A DNA stretch of 64,000 nucleotides from Rhizobium aethiopicum (GCF_900094625.1 NZ_FMAJ01000001.1:496001-560000); one strand, 5' to 3'; shown: positions 7,846-16,848, counted from the first letter of the stretch. Notes: generated by a model not told the origin, from the letters alone. Program-made: numbers and translations.

Positions 7846-8367
7846 ATGGTCGAGGATGTGGTCCGAACGCTCGGCTTTCTATGTCTGGGCAGCCGGCTGC
7901 GGCGCATCGGGGAACGATTGCAGGCCGATACGCAGCAGATTGTCGACGCGGCCGGACTTGGCATTCAAGCCGGCCAGTATCCATTCCTCGCGGCGATCGA
8001 TCGGGCCGGGCCGCTGACGATCGGCGAACTGGCTCAGTCGGTGGGCATCACCCAGCCCGGTGCGACGCGGACCATTGGCCAGCTTCTCGAACTCGGCTTG
8101 GTCGACATGCGGCCGGCGCCGGACGATCAGCGCCGCAGACTGGTGTCGCTGACCGACAAGGGGCAGGAACTTGTCAATTATTCGAAGACGACGATCTGGC
8201 CGCGCGTCGCGGCTGCCGTTGCGGATCTCTGCGGCGATCTCGACGGGCCTATCCTCGCGCAATTGGCAACAATCGAGGATGGGCTTGCGGCGGCGCCGCT
8301 CATTCGCCGGGGCACGACTGCTGCGTCGCGCGTCCTTTCAGACGCTGAGCAGGAGGAAGGACGATGA
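7846..8367 (+). CDS. MarR-family transcriptional regulator
   Basis: This is a 173-residue winged-helix protein. The helix-turn-helix is around GPLTIGELAQSVGITQPGAT (residues about 55-75), followed by the wing segment DDQRRRLVSLTDKG. ATG 7846 is preferred to the in-frame ATG 7828, because the latter sits in the AT-rich promoter/operator and would leave almost no leader; AGAGA lies 5 nt before 7846. The stop overlaps the GNAT start as ATGA, so the two are co-translated. The pairing suggests that the MarR protein controls its own acetyltransferase partner. Confidence 0.85.
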   Translation: MVEDVVRTLGFLCLGSRLRRIGERLQADTQQIVDAAGLGIQAGQYPFLAAIDRAGPLTIGELAQSVGITQPGATRTIGQLLELGLVDMRPAPDDQRRRLVSLTDKGQELVNYSKTTIWPRVAAAVADLCGDLDGPILAQLATIEDGLAAAPLIRRGTTAASRVLSDAEQEEGR

Positions 8368-9044
8368 AACATGTGCTAGACCGGCCGATCTGGAGCGCGC
8401 TGCAGACGGCGCACGCCGATCTCGCCGAAGGCGGCAGATACGCGCGCCGTTATCCGCCTTCGATCGCTCCCTTCGCGGCCTCCGCGGACGATGGTCCGGA
8501 AAGCCTCGGAGCCCTCGAGAATCTACCTTCCGGCGATGAGAGAATGTTTCTCGTCGAGGCTGGACCAATCGCGCTTCCGTCAGGTCTAGTGGTCGTCATG
8601 GAGGCCTCGGTGACCCAGATGGTTGCCGAGCGCCCTCACGAGCGAATTTCGGATCCCCGCATCCAGCCACTGACCGAGGCTGATGCCGCTGAAATGCTCG
8701 ATCTGGCGAGCTTGACCAAACCGGGGCCATTCACCTTGCGCGCCCAGAGCCTTGGCCACTTCTGGGGGATAAGGCATGAAGGCCGTCTCGTGGCCATGGC
8801 CGGTCAGCGTATGCGGCAGACGGGCTTCATCGAGCTCAGCGGACTTTGCACCCATCCCCATTTCCAAGGGCGCGGCCTCGGCAGCCTGCTCTTCCGTTTC
8901 GTTGCCGGTGAGATCGCATCCGGCGGCGACAAGGCCTATCTGCATGCCTACGCGGCGAACACGTCCGCCATTTCGCTCTACAAGGCGCAGGGCTTCGTGG
9001 TTCGGTCGGAGATGAACATGCGGGTGGTCAAACGTCGCCCATGA
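8364..9044 (+). CDS. GNAT-family N-acetyltransferase
   Basis: This 226-residue protein has a C-terminal GNAT fold at about residues 90-215. The acetyl-CoA-binding motif A is HPHFQGRGLGSLLFRF (Q/R-x-x-G-x-G/A), and the late motif is NTSAISLYKAQGF. The N-terminal 90 residues are a less conserved extension, as in FR47/ESAT-like GNATs. It is coupled to the upstream MarR gene by a 4-nt overlap. The substrate is not visible; amine, amino acid or small toxic compound acetylation is plausible. Confidence 0.85.
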   Translation: MKHVLDRPIWSALQTAHADLAEGGRYARRYPPSIAPFAASADDGPESLGALENLPSGDERMFLVEAGPIALPSGLVVVMEASVTQMVAERPHERISDPRIQPLTEADAAEMLDLASLTKPGPFTLRAQSLGHFWGIRHEGRLVAMAGQRMRQTGFIELSGLCTHPHFQGRGLGSLLFRFVAGEIASGGDKAYLHAYAANTSAISLYKAQGFVVRSEMNMRVVKRRP

Positions 9045-9139
9045 CCGGCCCTCCCCATCGTTCGCAACGCAGTGTCAGGCCAATGTCATCGAAACCCTCT
9101 AAAGCGCGGGAATGAATTGACTGACGCGAGGTGCTTTCG

Positions 9140-10108
9140 ATGGCGACATTGCAGCAGGTCGCGTTCCGGGCAGGATGTTCGCTGGCAACCGCAAGCAGAG
9201 TTCTCAACCGCAACGGGCCAGCCAGCGATCTGATGGTGCGCAGGGTGCGCCGCGCTGCCGCGGAACTCGGCTATCACTCGGCCGGGCGTCTCGGACGCAG
9301 GCCGGTGGTCGGCGTTTTAATCCCGAGCATCACCAATCCGGTCTTTGCCTCGTCGCTGTCAAGCATCCAGAACCGCATGCTGGTCGCCGGCCACGGTGTT
9401 CTGATCGCCCAGTCGAATTACGATCCGGCGCGCGAGGCCGATGCCGTCGCCGCACTTTTGAACGACCGGCCGACCGGACTGATCCTCACCGTCTGCGACC
9501 CGTCGACGAGCGAAGCGCTGCTGGCCCGGCTGCCACCGACCGTGCTTCTCAACAATCTGCCGACGGCGCAGTTTCCGGCAGCCGTCACCGCCGACAATCG
9601 CGGTGCCGGCCGCAAGCTCACGACTTTCCTGACGAGCATGGGCCACCGCCACATTCTCTTTCTCTCCGGCAATTTCGCCGCCTCCGACCGCGCCCGTCTT
9701 CGCTATCAGGGCTATCTCGATGCCATGGCCGAAAACGGCCTGACGCCTCTTGATGCGATCCAGATCTCCTTCGTCGGCGGCTACGACCAGCTCGATCTCA
9801 GCACGGCGATGAATTCGCTTTCGCCGACGGCGATTATCGCCTCCAACGATCTGCTTGCCCTCGGCGTCATCGGCGCACTGAAGCGCGAAGGGCTTTCTGT
9901 GCCTGGGGATGTTTCGGTCGCTGGATTCGACGGCATCGCCATCGGCCGGTTGATCGATCCGCCGCTGACAACCATCGAAATGCCGGATGCCAGCATGGGG
10001 GCGACGGCCGCCTCGCTGTTGCTCGACATGGCGGAAAATGCCGCCCCTGCCCGCCATCTCGATGTCGCCTACACGCTTCGCCGCGGCGGCACGGTGCGTG
10101 CCATCTGA
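9140..10108 (+). CDS. LacI-family transcriptional regulator
   Basis: This is a 322-residue regulator. The LacI helix-turn-helix and hinge are at the N-terminus (TLQQVAFRAGCSLATASRVL and RRAAAELGYHS). The sugar-binding-like core starts at VVGVLIPSITNPVFAS. ATG 9140 is chosen because GAGGTG lies 7 nt upstream; a GTG at 9131 would fall inside that ribosome-binding site. It converges on the binding-protein end of a five-gene ABC operon, with one strong hairpin terminator between them. That makes it a plausible, unproven regulator of the operon. Confidence 0.88.
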   Translation: MATLQQVAFRAGCSLATASRVLNRNGPASDLMVRRVRRAAAELGYHSAGRLGRRPVVGVLIPSITNPVFASSLSSIQNRMLVAGHGVLIAQSNYDPAREADAVAALLNDRPTGLILTVCDPSTSEALLARLPPTVLLNNLPTAQFPAAVTADNRGAGRKLTTFLTSMGHRHILFLSGNFAASDRARLRYQGYLDAMAENGLTPLDAIQISFVGGYDQLDLSTAMNSLSPTAIIASNDLLALGVIGALKREGLSVPGDVSVAGFDGIAIGRLIDPPLTTIEMPDASMGATAASLLLDMAENAAPARHLDVAYTLRRGGTVRAI

Positions 10109-10123
10109 GACGCTCCCAACAAA

Positions 10124-10156
10124 AAGGCCCGCCACGCGCTTGGCGTGGCGGGCCTT
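10124..10156. terminator. Bidirectional hairpin terminator
   Basis: A perfect 14-bp stem (AAGGCCCGCCACGC at 10124-10137 with its complement at 10143-10156) has a 5-nt loop and is preceded by AAAA on the plus strand. It lies between the convergent lacI-type gene and the binding-protein gene, and the A run serves as a U tract for minus-strand transcription. Confidence 0.75.
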
Positions 10157-10182
10157 GCCACTTTGTCTGACAAGGAAGGCGA

Positions 10183-11448
10183 TCAGCTGCGCGGCAGCAT
10201 GCCCTCAACGTCGGCGGCCGCGTCGTCGAGCGCTTCCTTTGGTTCAGCCGACTGATCGACGATGCGCGAGAGGTTGTCGACGATCGTCTGCGTGACCTTG
10301 ACGCCGTTCGAGCCGGGGAAGGCATACCAGGGGATCATCACCGGCATCTGGCTGAGGCCTGCCTGGAACAGCGGGTTCTGCTTGTAGAAGTAGCCGAGAT
10401 ATTCGGGCGACTTGGCGGCGAGCTCGTTGTTCGGCACATAGCCGGTGCCGGGGACGACGACGGAGGCGCCGTAGGGGCCGGCAGCGAATTTCGCGAACTT
10501 CCAGGCGGCATCCTGCTTGGCGGCGTCATGGGTCAGGATGACGACGGCGTTGCCGCCCGTGGGCAGGCGGCCGTTGACCGGATCGTTCAGCGGGATCTTG
10601 GCGGTGCGCAGATCGAACTTGTTGCCGACATTCTTGATCGTGTTACGCAAGGCGCCGGTCGTCTGGAACTCGAAACCGACCTTGCCAGCGGCGAAGGCCT
10701 GCTCACCGGCCGGTTTGGTGAAGACCGGCATGCCACCTTCAGTGACCATGCGATGCAGGATTTCGACAGCCTTCTGGCCTTCCGGACCGTTGAAGGCAAC
10801 CTTGCTTTCGTCGTCGCTCAACATCTTGCCGCCGGCGCCGAAGAGGAGTGCGGAAAACATCCAGTCGTCGCCCTGCCAGCGGAAATCGATGCCGTCGACG
10901 CCATTGCCGAGCGCCTTGATCTTGCCGCCGAGCGCGATGACCTCATCCCAGGTCTTCGGCGGATTGTCCGGATCGCCGCCGGCCGCCTTCACCAGGTCGG
11001 CATTGTAATACATGATCGGGTTGGAGGTCGCGAAAGCGAGACCCACCTGCTTGCCCTTGACCTGTGCGAGCTTGAGGATCGTGTCGGAGAAGCCCTGCTC
11101 TGCCATGTTGCCGTCCTTCTGGACGAGCGGGCCGAGGTCGACGGCGACGTCGCGTTCGTCGAGCATGCGCAGGCGGTTCAGACCGATGAAGGTGATATCG
11201 GGCATTTCGCTGGTGCCGACCTGGCGAAGGATCGTCTGGATGCCTTCTTCATAGGTTGCGGATGGGCTGGCGAACTGGATCTTGATGTCAGGGTTTTCTT
11301 CCATGAACTTCTTCGAGATCGTGTCCATCACGTCCTTAAAGAAGCCCGGCATCGGGTAATGGACCGTCAGCGTCGTCTCGGCTTGCGCCGGAAGCGCGAT
11401 TGCCAGGGATACGGCCGCTGCGGCGAGAAGCTGGGTGATATGTTTCAT
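10183..11448 (-). CDS. ABC transporter substrate-binding protein, family 1 (UgpB-like)
   Basis: This 421-residue exported binding protein has a signal peptide at about residues 1-23 (hydrophobic core, LPAQA cleavage region). It is followed by the family 1 extracellular solute-binding fold, with segments such as KTWDEVIALGGKI and QGDDWMFSALLFGAGGKML. This family binds sugars, polyols and glycerol-3-phosphate. It is the last gene of the operon (phosphoesterase, ATPase, two permeases, binding protein), 27 nt after the second permease. A phosphodiester or glycerophosphodiester ligand is suggested only by the phosphoesterase gene. Confidence 0.9.
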   Translation of the reverse strand: MKHITQLLAAAAVSLAIALPAQAETTLTVHYPMPGFFKDVMDTISKKFMEENPDIKIQFASPSATYEEGIQTILRQVGTSEMPDITFIGLNRLRMLDERDVAVDLGPLVQKDGNMAEQGFSDTILKLAQVKGKQVGLAFATSNPIMYYNADLVKAAGGDPDNPPKTWDEVIALGGKIKALGNGVDGIDFRWQGDDWMFSALLFGAGGKMLSDDESKVAFNGPEGQKAVEILHRMVTEGGMPVFTKPAGEQAFAAGKVGFEFQTTGALRNTIKNVGNKFDLRTAKIPLNDPVNGRLPTGGNAVVILTHDAAKQDAAWKFAKFAAGPYGASVVVPGTGYVPNNELAAKSPEYLGYFYKQNPLFQAGLSQMPVMIPWYAFPGSNGVKVTQTIVDNLSRIVDQSAEPKEALDDAAADVEGMLPRS

Positions 11449-11475
11449 CGCTCGTTATCCTTGAGTTGAAGCCGG

Positions 11476-12312
11476 TCAGCCTTTCAGACCGGTCATGGTG
11501 ATGCCCTCGACGAACCGCTTCTGGGCAAGCAGAAAGGCGACGACGAGGGGAAGGGTAATGATGAGGGTTGCTGCCATCAGCGCGCCGTAGTCGTCGCCGG
11601 CCTCGGCGGCGCGGAAATACATCAGGCCAAGCGGCGGCGTAGCGTAGTCCTGCCGGCTGATGACGATCAGCGGCCAGTAGAGGTCGTTCCAATGGGCTAC
11701 GACTGAGAAGATGGCAAAGGCTGTGACCGCCGGCCAGGCATTCGGTACTATGACCCTGGCGACGATACCGAGTTCCGACATGCCGTCGAGACGCGCGGCA
11801 TGAATGAGATCGTCCGGCATGGCGCGGAAGAACTGCAGGAACATGAAGATCGCGAAGACTGAAATGCTGAAGGGCGCGACCAGGGCGGCATAGCTGTTGA
11901 GCAATGCCGCTCGATCGAACGCGACATAGAGCGGCAGCGCGGTCGCATGGATCGGCACCAGCAGACCGAGCATGACAAGCGCCATCATGGCGCGGGCCGC
12001 ACCAAAGCGCAGCTTCGCCATCGCATAGGCGCAGGGGATCGCCACGAGCACCTGGAAGAAGAAGATGAGCCCGCAGACGGCGACGCCGTTCCACAGGAGG
12101 CGGCCCATCGGCACCCGGCTCAAGGCCTTGGTGAAGTTCTCGACATAGGCGAGATGCGCCGGAAGCAGCGACAGCGACGAGGTGAAGATGTCGCTCTGCG
12201 TCTTGCCGGCCGCCGAGATCATGAAGATGTAAGGCGCCAGGAAGACCATCGCCCCGATGGAGAGCAGGCTCAGGCGGATGACCCTACCAAGGGAAAAAGT
12301 GCCGGCCATCAT
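11476..12312 (-). CDS. ABC transporter permease (UgpE/MalG-like)
   Basis: This is a 278-residue inner-membrane permease with about six hydrophobic helices. The cytoplasmic EAA-loop is HAARLDGMSELGIVARVIVP, which contacts the ATPase. Two adjacent ATG codons (12312 and 12309) are possible. The first overlaps the stop of the preceding permease as ATGA and is used here. The C-terminus ends with the typical QKRFVEGITMTGLKG. It pairs with the permease at 12309-13232 to form the channel. Confidence 0.9.
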   Translation of the reverse strand: MMAGTFSLGRVIRLSLLSIGAMVFLAPYIFMISAAGKTQSDIFTSSLSLLPAHLAYVENFTKALSRVPMGRLLWNGVAVCGLIFFFQVLVAIPCAYAMAKLRFGAARAMMALVMLGLLVPIHATALPLYVAFDRAALLNSYAALVAPFSISVFAIFMFLQFFRAMPDDLIHAARLDGMSELGIVARVIVPNAWPAVTAFAIFSVVAHWNDLYWPLIVISRQDYATPPLGLMYFRAAEAGDDYGALMAATLIITLPLVVAFLLAQKRFVEGITMTGLKG

Positions 12313-13232
12313 GTGTAATGCACCCGGCGATCGAGAAGGCGGTACTGCAGGAACATCAGCACCACGAGGATCAGGAGGAAGACGACCGTCATCGCTGAGG
12401 CGTAACCGACGCGCAGATAGACGAAACCCTCCTGGTAGATGGTAAAGAGCAGCACTTCGGAGGCCTTGTTCGGGCCGCCCTCCGTCAGCGTCTTGACCGT
12501 CTCGAACACCTTGACTGCATTGGTGATGCTGATGGTGATGACGAAGAGCGTCGTCGGCCCGAGCATCGGCCAGGTGACCAGCAGGAAGCGGTCGAGCGAC
12601 GACCTAGCGCCGTCCACTTCGGCTGCGGCATAAAGCTCGCGCGGGATTGCGGTGAGCCCGGCCAGAAACAGCACCATGTTGAAACCGGTCGATTGCCAGA
12701 CGCCGATGATCGAAAGGCTGTAGAGCACCGTTCCGGAACTGCCGAGCCAGTTCGGGCCGGGCAGTCCGGCAAGCGCCAGCAGCGCGTTGAGCGGTCCGAT
12801 GGTCGGGTGAAACATGTATTGCCAGACGGTTGCCATGGCGACGATCAATGAGGCGACCGGAAGGAAATAGGCGGTGCGGAAGAAGCTGCGCGCCGCGGTC
12901 TCGCTTTCGATCAGCATGGCGATGCCGAGACCGAGAAGGATCGAGACGGGCGCGACGATCGCGGTATAGACCGTCGTATTCCACAGCGACTTGCGGAATG
13001 TGCGGTCGGTGATCAGATGAGCGTAATTTTCGAAACCGACAAAACGGAACTTGCCGTAACCGAGTTCGAAATCGGTAAAGCCGAGCAGGATGACCGCCGC
13101 GACCGGCAAAAGCACGAAAAGGAAAAGCAGGACGATCGCCGGCAGCACCAGCATCCAGGCGATGCGGGCCTCGCTGCGCCGATGCGCAACGGCGGCCTCA
13201 CGCGGCATGGCGATAAAGGCGACGCTAGCCAT
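12309..13232 (-). CDS. ABC transporter permease (UgpA/MalF-like)
   Basis: This is a 307-residue inner-membrane permease with about six helices. The EAA-type loop is AAAEVDGARSSLDRFLLVTW. The frame is open further upstream into the ATPase gene, but ATG 13232 has GGGAG about 7 nt before it and overlaps the ATPase stop by only 8 nt. The upstream in-frame ATGs lie within the ATPase coding tail and would add a low-complexity extension. It works with the UgpE-like permease downstream. Confidence 0.88.
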   Translation of the reverse strand: MASVAFIAMPREAAVAHRRSEARIAWMLVLPAIVLLFLFVLLPVAAVILLGFTDFELGYGKFRFVGFENYAHLITDRTFRKSLWNTTVYTAIVAPVSILLGLGIAMLIESETAARSFFRTAYFLPVASLIVAMATVWQYMFHPTIGPLNALLALAGLPGPNWLGSSGTVLYSLSIIGVWQSTGFNMVLFLAGLTAIPRELYAAAEVDGARSSLDRFLLVTWPMLGPTTLFVITISITNAVKVFETVKTLTEGGPNKASEVLLFTIYQEGFVYLRVGYASAMTVVFLLILVVLMFLQYRLLDRRVHYT

Positions 13233-14439
13233 GGGCGCGCTCCCGCTGGGGGTCGCCGGCATCGGCAGAGCCGAGCTGGGCATCGGCAGAGCCGAGCCCG
13301 GGATCCCCGGTCGCAACGCTACCGGCCAGCCGGCTGCCGTCTTCGGCAAAGATCAGCGTGCGGCCGGGCGACAAGCGAAGTCCGACTGCATCGCCGGCTA
13401 CAAGGCCCGCTGCTTCGGAGGGTTGAACCTTGGCGATGAGGGATTCCCGGATCCCTTCGAGCCGGCAATGGAGGACGACTTCGGAGCCCAGGAACTCTAC
13501 GCGTTCGATCCGCGCGGCAAGGCCATCATGCCTGTTTTTAGAAAGAAAGACGAATTCCGGGCGAATGGCGAGCGTGACCGGCTTCTTCCCGCCGGGCGCA
13601 TTTTCGAGCGTCAGACGCAGGCCACCGCAGAGGATAACGCCGCCTTCGGCAAAAGCGGAAAGCAGGTTGATGCGCGGCTGGCCGATGAAACGGGCGACCT
13701 CGATATGGGCGGGATCGTCGTAGATCACCTCGGGGCTTGCGATCTGCAGCAATCGGCCGCCCATCATCACGGCCACCCGGTCGGCCATCGAAAGCGCTTC
13801 CGCCTGGTCATGGGTGACATAAAGCGTCGGCACGCCCGCACGCCGATGAAGGTCGACGATTTCGCCGCGGGCATGGACGCGCAGGTTGGCGTCGAGGTTG
13901 GAAAGCGGCTCGTCCATCAGGAAGACGCTCGGCTGGCGCACCATGGCACGGGCGAGCGCCACGCGCTGGCGCTGGCCGCCCGACATCTGGCCGGGCTTGC
14001 GGTCGAGCAGATGGTCGATCTTCAGCGAGGTCGCCATATCGCGGACGTCGCGGGCGATTGCCGCGCGCGTGGCGCGCTGACCTGGCAGCAAGGAGCCGAT
14101 GAAGGGCAGCCGCTGCATGTTCGACAGCCGGCGCATCGCCAAGGGTACGGCGATGTTCTGCGACGCTGTCAGATGCGGATAGAGCGCGTAGGACTGAAAG
14201 ACCATGGCGATGTTGCGGTCGGCGGCCGCAACACCGGACATATCTCGACCGCCGATCAGGATTTCGCCGCCATCGGCGTGGTCGAGGCCGGCCAGGACGC
14301 GCAAGAGCGTGCTCTTGCCGCAGCCGGAGGGGCCAACCAGCGCGATGAATTCACCGGCCTCGACGTCGAGGCTGACGCCATCGAGGATCTGGTTGCCGCC
14401 GAAGGCCTTGGTGATGCCGCGAAGCGAGAGCGCACTCAT
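13225..14439 (-). CDS. ABC transporter ATPase (MalK/UgpC family)
   Basis: This 404-residue ATPase has Walker A GPSGCGKST near residue 36, Q-loop VFQSYALYPHL, signature MSGGQRQRVALARA, Walker B SVFLMDEPLSNLD and H-loop THDQAEA. The C-terminal regulatory TOBE region contains TLAIRPEFVFL. The insert after the Q-loop (about residues 105-130) is longer than in MalK. The last 25 residues carry a duplicated LGSADA/LGSADAG segment encoded by a tandem repeat. Its start overlaps the phosphoesterase stop and its end overlaps the first permease. Confidence 0.92.
   Translation of the reverse strand: MSALSLRGITKAFGGNQILDGVSLDVEAGEFIALVGPSGCGKSTLLRVLAGLDHADGGEILIGGRDMSGVAAADRNIAMVFQSYALYPHLTASQNIAVPLAMRRLSNMQRLPFIGSLLPGQRATRAAIARDVRDMATSLKIDHLLDRKPGQMSGGQRQRVALARAMVRQPSVFLMDEPLSNLDANLRVHARGEIVDLHRRAGVPTLYVTHDQAEALSMADRVAVMMGGRLLQIASPEVIYDDPAHIEVARFIGQPRINLLSAFAEGGVILCGGLRLTLENAPGGKKPVTLAIRPEFVFLSKNRHDGLAARIERVEFLGSEVVLHCRLEGIRESLIAKVQPSEAAGLVAGDAVGLRLSPGRTLIFAEDGSRLAGSVATGDPGLGSADAQLGSADAGDPQRERAHG
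13259..13297. repeat. In-frame tandem repeat, 18 identical bp at 21-bp period
   Basis: GCATCGGCAGAGCCGAGC occurs at 13259-13276 and again at 13280-13297. The period is seven codons, so the ABC ATPase reading frame is kept and its C-terminal tail gains a second LGSADA unit. The perfect identity suggests a recent slippage or duplication event. Confidence 0.85.
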
Positions 14440-15266
14440 TCGACGGCTTCCCGCTGCTTGACCGCCTGGGGATAGACCTCGTGGACGACGTCGTCGAGCA
14501 CATAAGCGGTCATCCCCGGAACGGCGACGATCTCGCTGTCGACCGATGTATCGAAGTCGTGAACGACGGCGCCGATCAGGCGTTCCCCCGGCATCTCCCG
14601 CTCCATCTTGTCGATGATGAAGGCAGCCGAAGGGCCCCAGGTCAGCCGGGTATTGTCGAAATGACCCTGCCAGGCCCAGTGAAGGTGGCCGCTGGCAAAC
14701 AGCGCCACGTCATGGGCCGATATCAGATCATAAAGCCGCCGGCGCTGAGCCGGGCGAACGCTCCAGTAGCCGGTATCGCCTTCATTGGGCGCATCGACGA
14801 ACAGAGGCTTATGCGCGAAAAGTACCACGCGTCGCCCTGCCCTACCTTCGAGCGCCTTGGCGAGCCACTCGAACTGGGCCTCCTCCTCATCATCTTCATG
14901 TCCGAGAAGCAACGAATTCAATCCGATGAGGCGCCAGCCGGCCGCATCCTCCAGCCAGCGATCGTCACCGGCAAGGCTGCGCCAGCGAGCCAGCCGCTCG
15001 GCATTGACGGGCTGGTCCGAACCTTTGAGGTGGCCGACATCGTGATTGCCGGGAACGATCAGCATCGGGATCGATACCTGGCGCATGAGATCCATCGAGA
15101 AGACGATGTCCTCGTCCTTGTCGGCACCGTCGACAGTGAGATCGCCGGTATGGACGATCAGATCGGCGCCGGTCTCCTCGATCCAGGTCAGAAGCGGCGC
15201 CCAGTTGCCGTTGAAATGCGGCTTGCCGGGGCTGAAATGGGTGTCGGTGATCTGAATAATTTTCAT
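14436..15266 (-). CDS. Metallophosphoesterase (CpdA/GpdQ-type phosphodiesterase)
   Basis: This 276-residue calcineurin-like phosphoesterase has the full ordered metal-ligand set: DTHF near residue 8, HTGDLTVDG, PGNHDVGH, the later HKPLF histidine and GHLHWAW. It resembles class III phosphodiesterases that hydrolyse cyclic nucleotides or glycerophosphodiesters. It has no signal peptide, so it acts in the cytoplasm. It is the first gene of the operon, and its stop overlaps the ABC ATPase start by 4 nt. The coupling suggests it processes the imported compound, possibly a phosphodiester. Cyclic AMP hydrolysis is the main alternative. Confidence 0.88.
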   Translation of the reverse strand: MKIIQITDTHFSPGKPHFNGNWAPLLTWIEETGADLIVHTGDLTVDGADKDEDIVFSMDLMRQVSIPMLIVPGNHDVGHLKGSDQPVNAERLARWRSLAGDDRWLEDAAGWRLIGLNSLLLGHEDDEEEAQFEWLAKALEGRAGRRVVLFAHKPLFVDAPNEGDTGYWSVRPAQRRRLYDLISAHDVALFASGHLHWAWQGHFDNTRLTWGPSAAFIIDKMEREMPGERLIGAVVHDFDTSVDSEIVAVPGMTAYVLDDVVHEVYPQAVKQREAVE

Positions 15267-15341
15267 GAGGGCGCGCGTCTCCGAGAACCTCGGAAGCGTC
15301 TCATCGACGCTCCCTTCTCGGGCCCTCTCTAGAAGGCTCCC

Positions 15342-15356
15342 ATGTCAATCAGACAT
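15342..15356. promoter_or_regulatory. Inverted repeat ATGTC-N5-GACAT upstream of the phosphoesterase-ABC operon
   Basis: A perfect 5-bp inverted repeat with a 5-nt spacer lies 76-90 nt upstream of the operon start codon. The surrounding DNA (15360-15400) is AT-rich and contains CTGAAAA twice at an 11-nt period on the minus strand. It is a candidate operator or activator site. No regulator can be named from sequence alone. Confidence 0.3.
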
Positions 15357-15455
15357 CCGCAGTTTTCAGCTGTTTTTCAGTTTTGACATCAATCCGTCAT
15401 GCAGGCGCAGGCCGGCTCCGGGAAGGAGCCGGCCAATCTGCAGGATTGGGTGAGA

Positions 15456-15860
<405 letters not shown>

Positions 15861-16063
15861 CTAGTGTTCGTGCCAAGTCAACGGCGATCAGCATCAGGAG
15901 TTCCACGGCAGCGGCATTTCAATGTGGATGCACGGCGCGCCGGTTTGCATGGGCTCGACACCCGACGGGCAGTTATGGTTAATTTATTAATAATAATTCC
16001 GGGTTTACAATTGGAACCATGCGGCCTTTCCGAGTGTTGATGCTGCGCCGTGGAGGAACCCCG

Positions 16064-16249
16064 ATGATCCTGAAAATCCTTGCCCCCAAGATCGACCCCG
16101 ATTGCCATGATACCGGCACCTACGCCGACGGAATCTTCGCCGAAAACCGCATCGATATTTCACGCCGTGACGGCCATCGTCGCTCGCCGCACGAGCGCGA
16201 TTACGGCGCCGACAGGAAACTGGAAAACCTGCCGCTCGGCTTCGCGTAA
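16064..16249 (+). CDS. Small hypothetical protein (61 aa)
   Basis: ATG 16064 is preceded by GGAGGA at 16052-16057 with a 6-nt gap, an excellent ribosome-binding site. The frame runs to a TAA at 16247-16249. The product is polar and charged (HRRSPHERDYGADRKLENLP near the end), without membrane segments. Upstream codons in the same frame lack a ribosome-binding site. I do not recognise a family. Confidence 0.55.
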   Translation: MILKILAPKIDPDCHDTGTYADGIFAENRIDISRRDGHRRSPHERDYGADRKLENLPLGFA

Positions 16250-16343
16250 GCAACCTTCGGAAGATCACGACCTGCTCTTGCCGGCCGGATAGTACCGGCC
16301 ACATTCTCCCTCTGACGCCATTCGTGCAGGTTGGGAGAAGCCT

Positions 16344-16637
16344 TTGCCCTGGATCGCTTACATCGCCCATTTCATCGCCGCGGCATTTCTGGCCAACGGC
16401 ATCCCGCATTTCGTCAACGGCGTCAGCGGCCGGTCCTTTCGCACGCCATTCGGCAATCGAAGTTCGCCCATGGTAAATGTCATATGGGGCTGGGCGAACT
16501 TCCTCTTCGCCTTCCTGCTCTTTGCCAATATCGGGCCGCTCTATATCGGCACTCCGGGCGATACGATCTTCGTCGCGGCCGGCATGCTCGTCACCGGCAT
16601 CCTGCTCGCCCGCTTTTTCGCAGGCGGCGCGACGTAG
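16344..16637 (+). CDS. Small integral membrane protein (97 aa)
   Basis: The product has three hydrophobic segments at about residues 4-20, 44-64 and 70-92, separated by a short polar loop (GVSGRSFRTPFGNRSSP). The start is taken as TTG 16344 because GGGAGA lies 5 nt upstream and the first helix would be lost with the internal ATG. It resembles small conserved membrane proteins of unknown function in Rhizobiaceae. The gene stands alone, 94 nt after the 61-aa protein gene. Confidence 0.65.
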   Translation: MPWIAYIAHFIAAAFLANGIPHFVNGVSGRSFRTPFGNRSSPMVNVIWGWANFLFAFLLFANIGPLYIGTPGDTIFVAAGMLVTGILLARFFAGGAT

Positions 16638-16663
16638 CAGTTTGTTGATAAAGTCCCCTCGTC

Positions 16664-16686
16664 ATGCTCGATCTTGTGCCGAGCAT
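16664..16686. repeat. REP-like intergenic palindrome
   Basis: ATGCTCG at 16664-16670 pairs with CGAGCAT at 16680-16686 around a 9-nt loop. From memory, sequences of the form GTCATGCTCG...CGAGCATCTGA recur between rhizobial genes, so this looks like one copy of that family. It could also help end transcription of the 97-aa membrane protein gene. Confidence 0.4.
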
Positions 16687-16848
16687 CTGAGCACCGTAAT
16701 TACCTGACAAAAAAACTTTTAATTTCAGTCTCCTAACTGGATGTGCGTAGATCCTGGGCACAAGGCCGAGGATGACGTCACGGGTTGCAATGGCTTGTCA
16801 GCAGCACGCCAGAGCATTTCCTCCGCTTATGTTACTTGCATGATGATA

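Noticed and set aside
13090..14475. Open frame opposite the ABC ATPase gene
   Set aside because: The minus-strand ATPase has all ABC motifs in order; the plus-strand frame has none.
15383..15400. Pho-box-like TTGACAT-CAAT-CCGTCAT
   Set aside because: It matches the PhoB repeat layout moderately, but it points away from the phosphoesterase-ABC operon and no plus-strand gene follows, so PhoB control is not supported.
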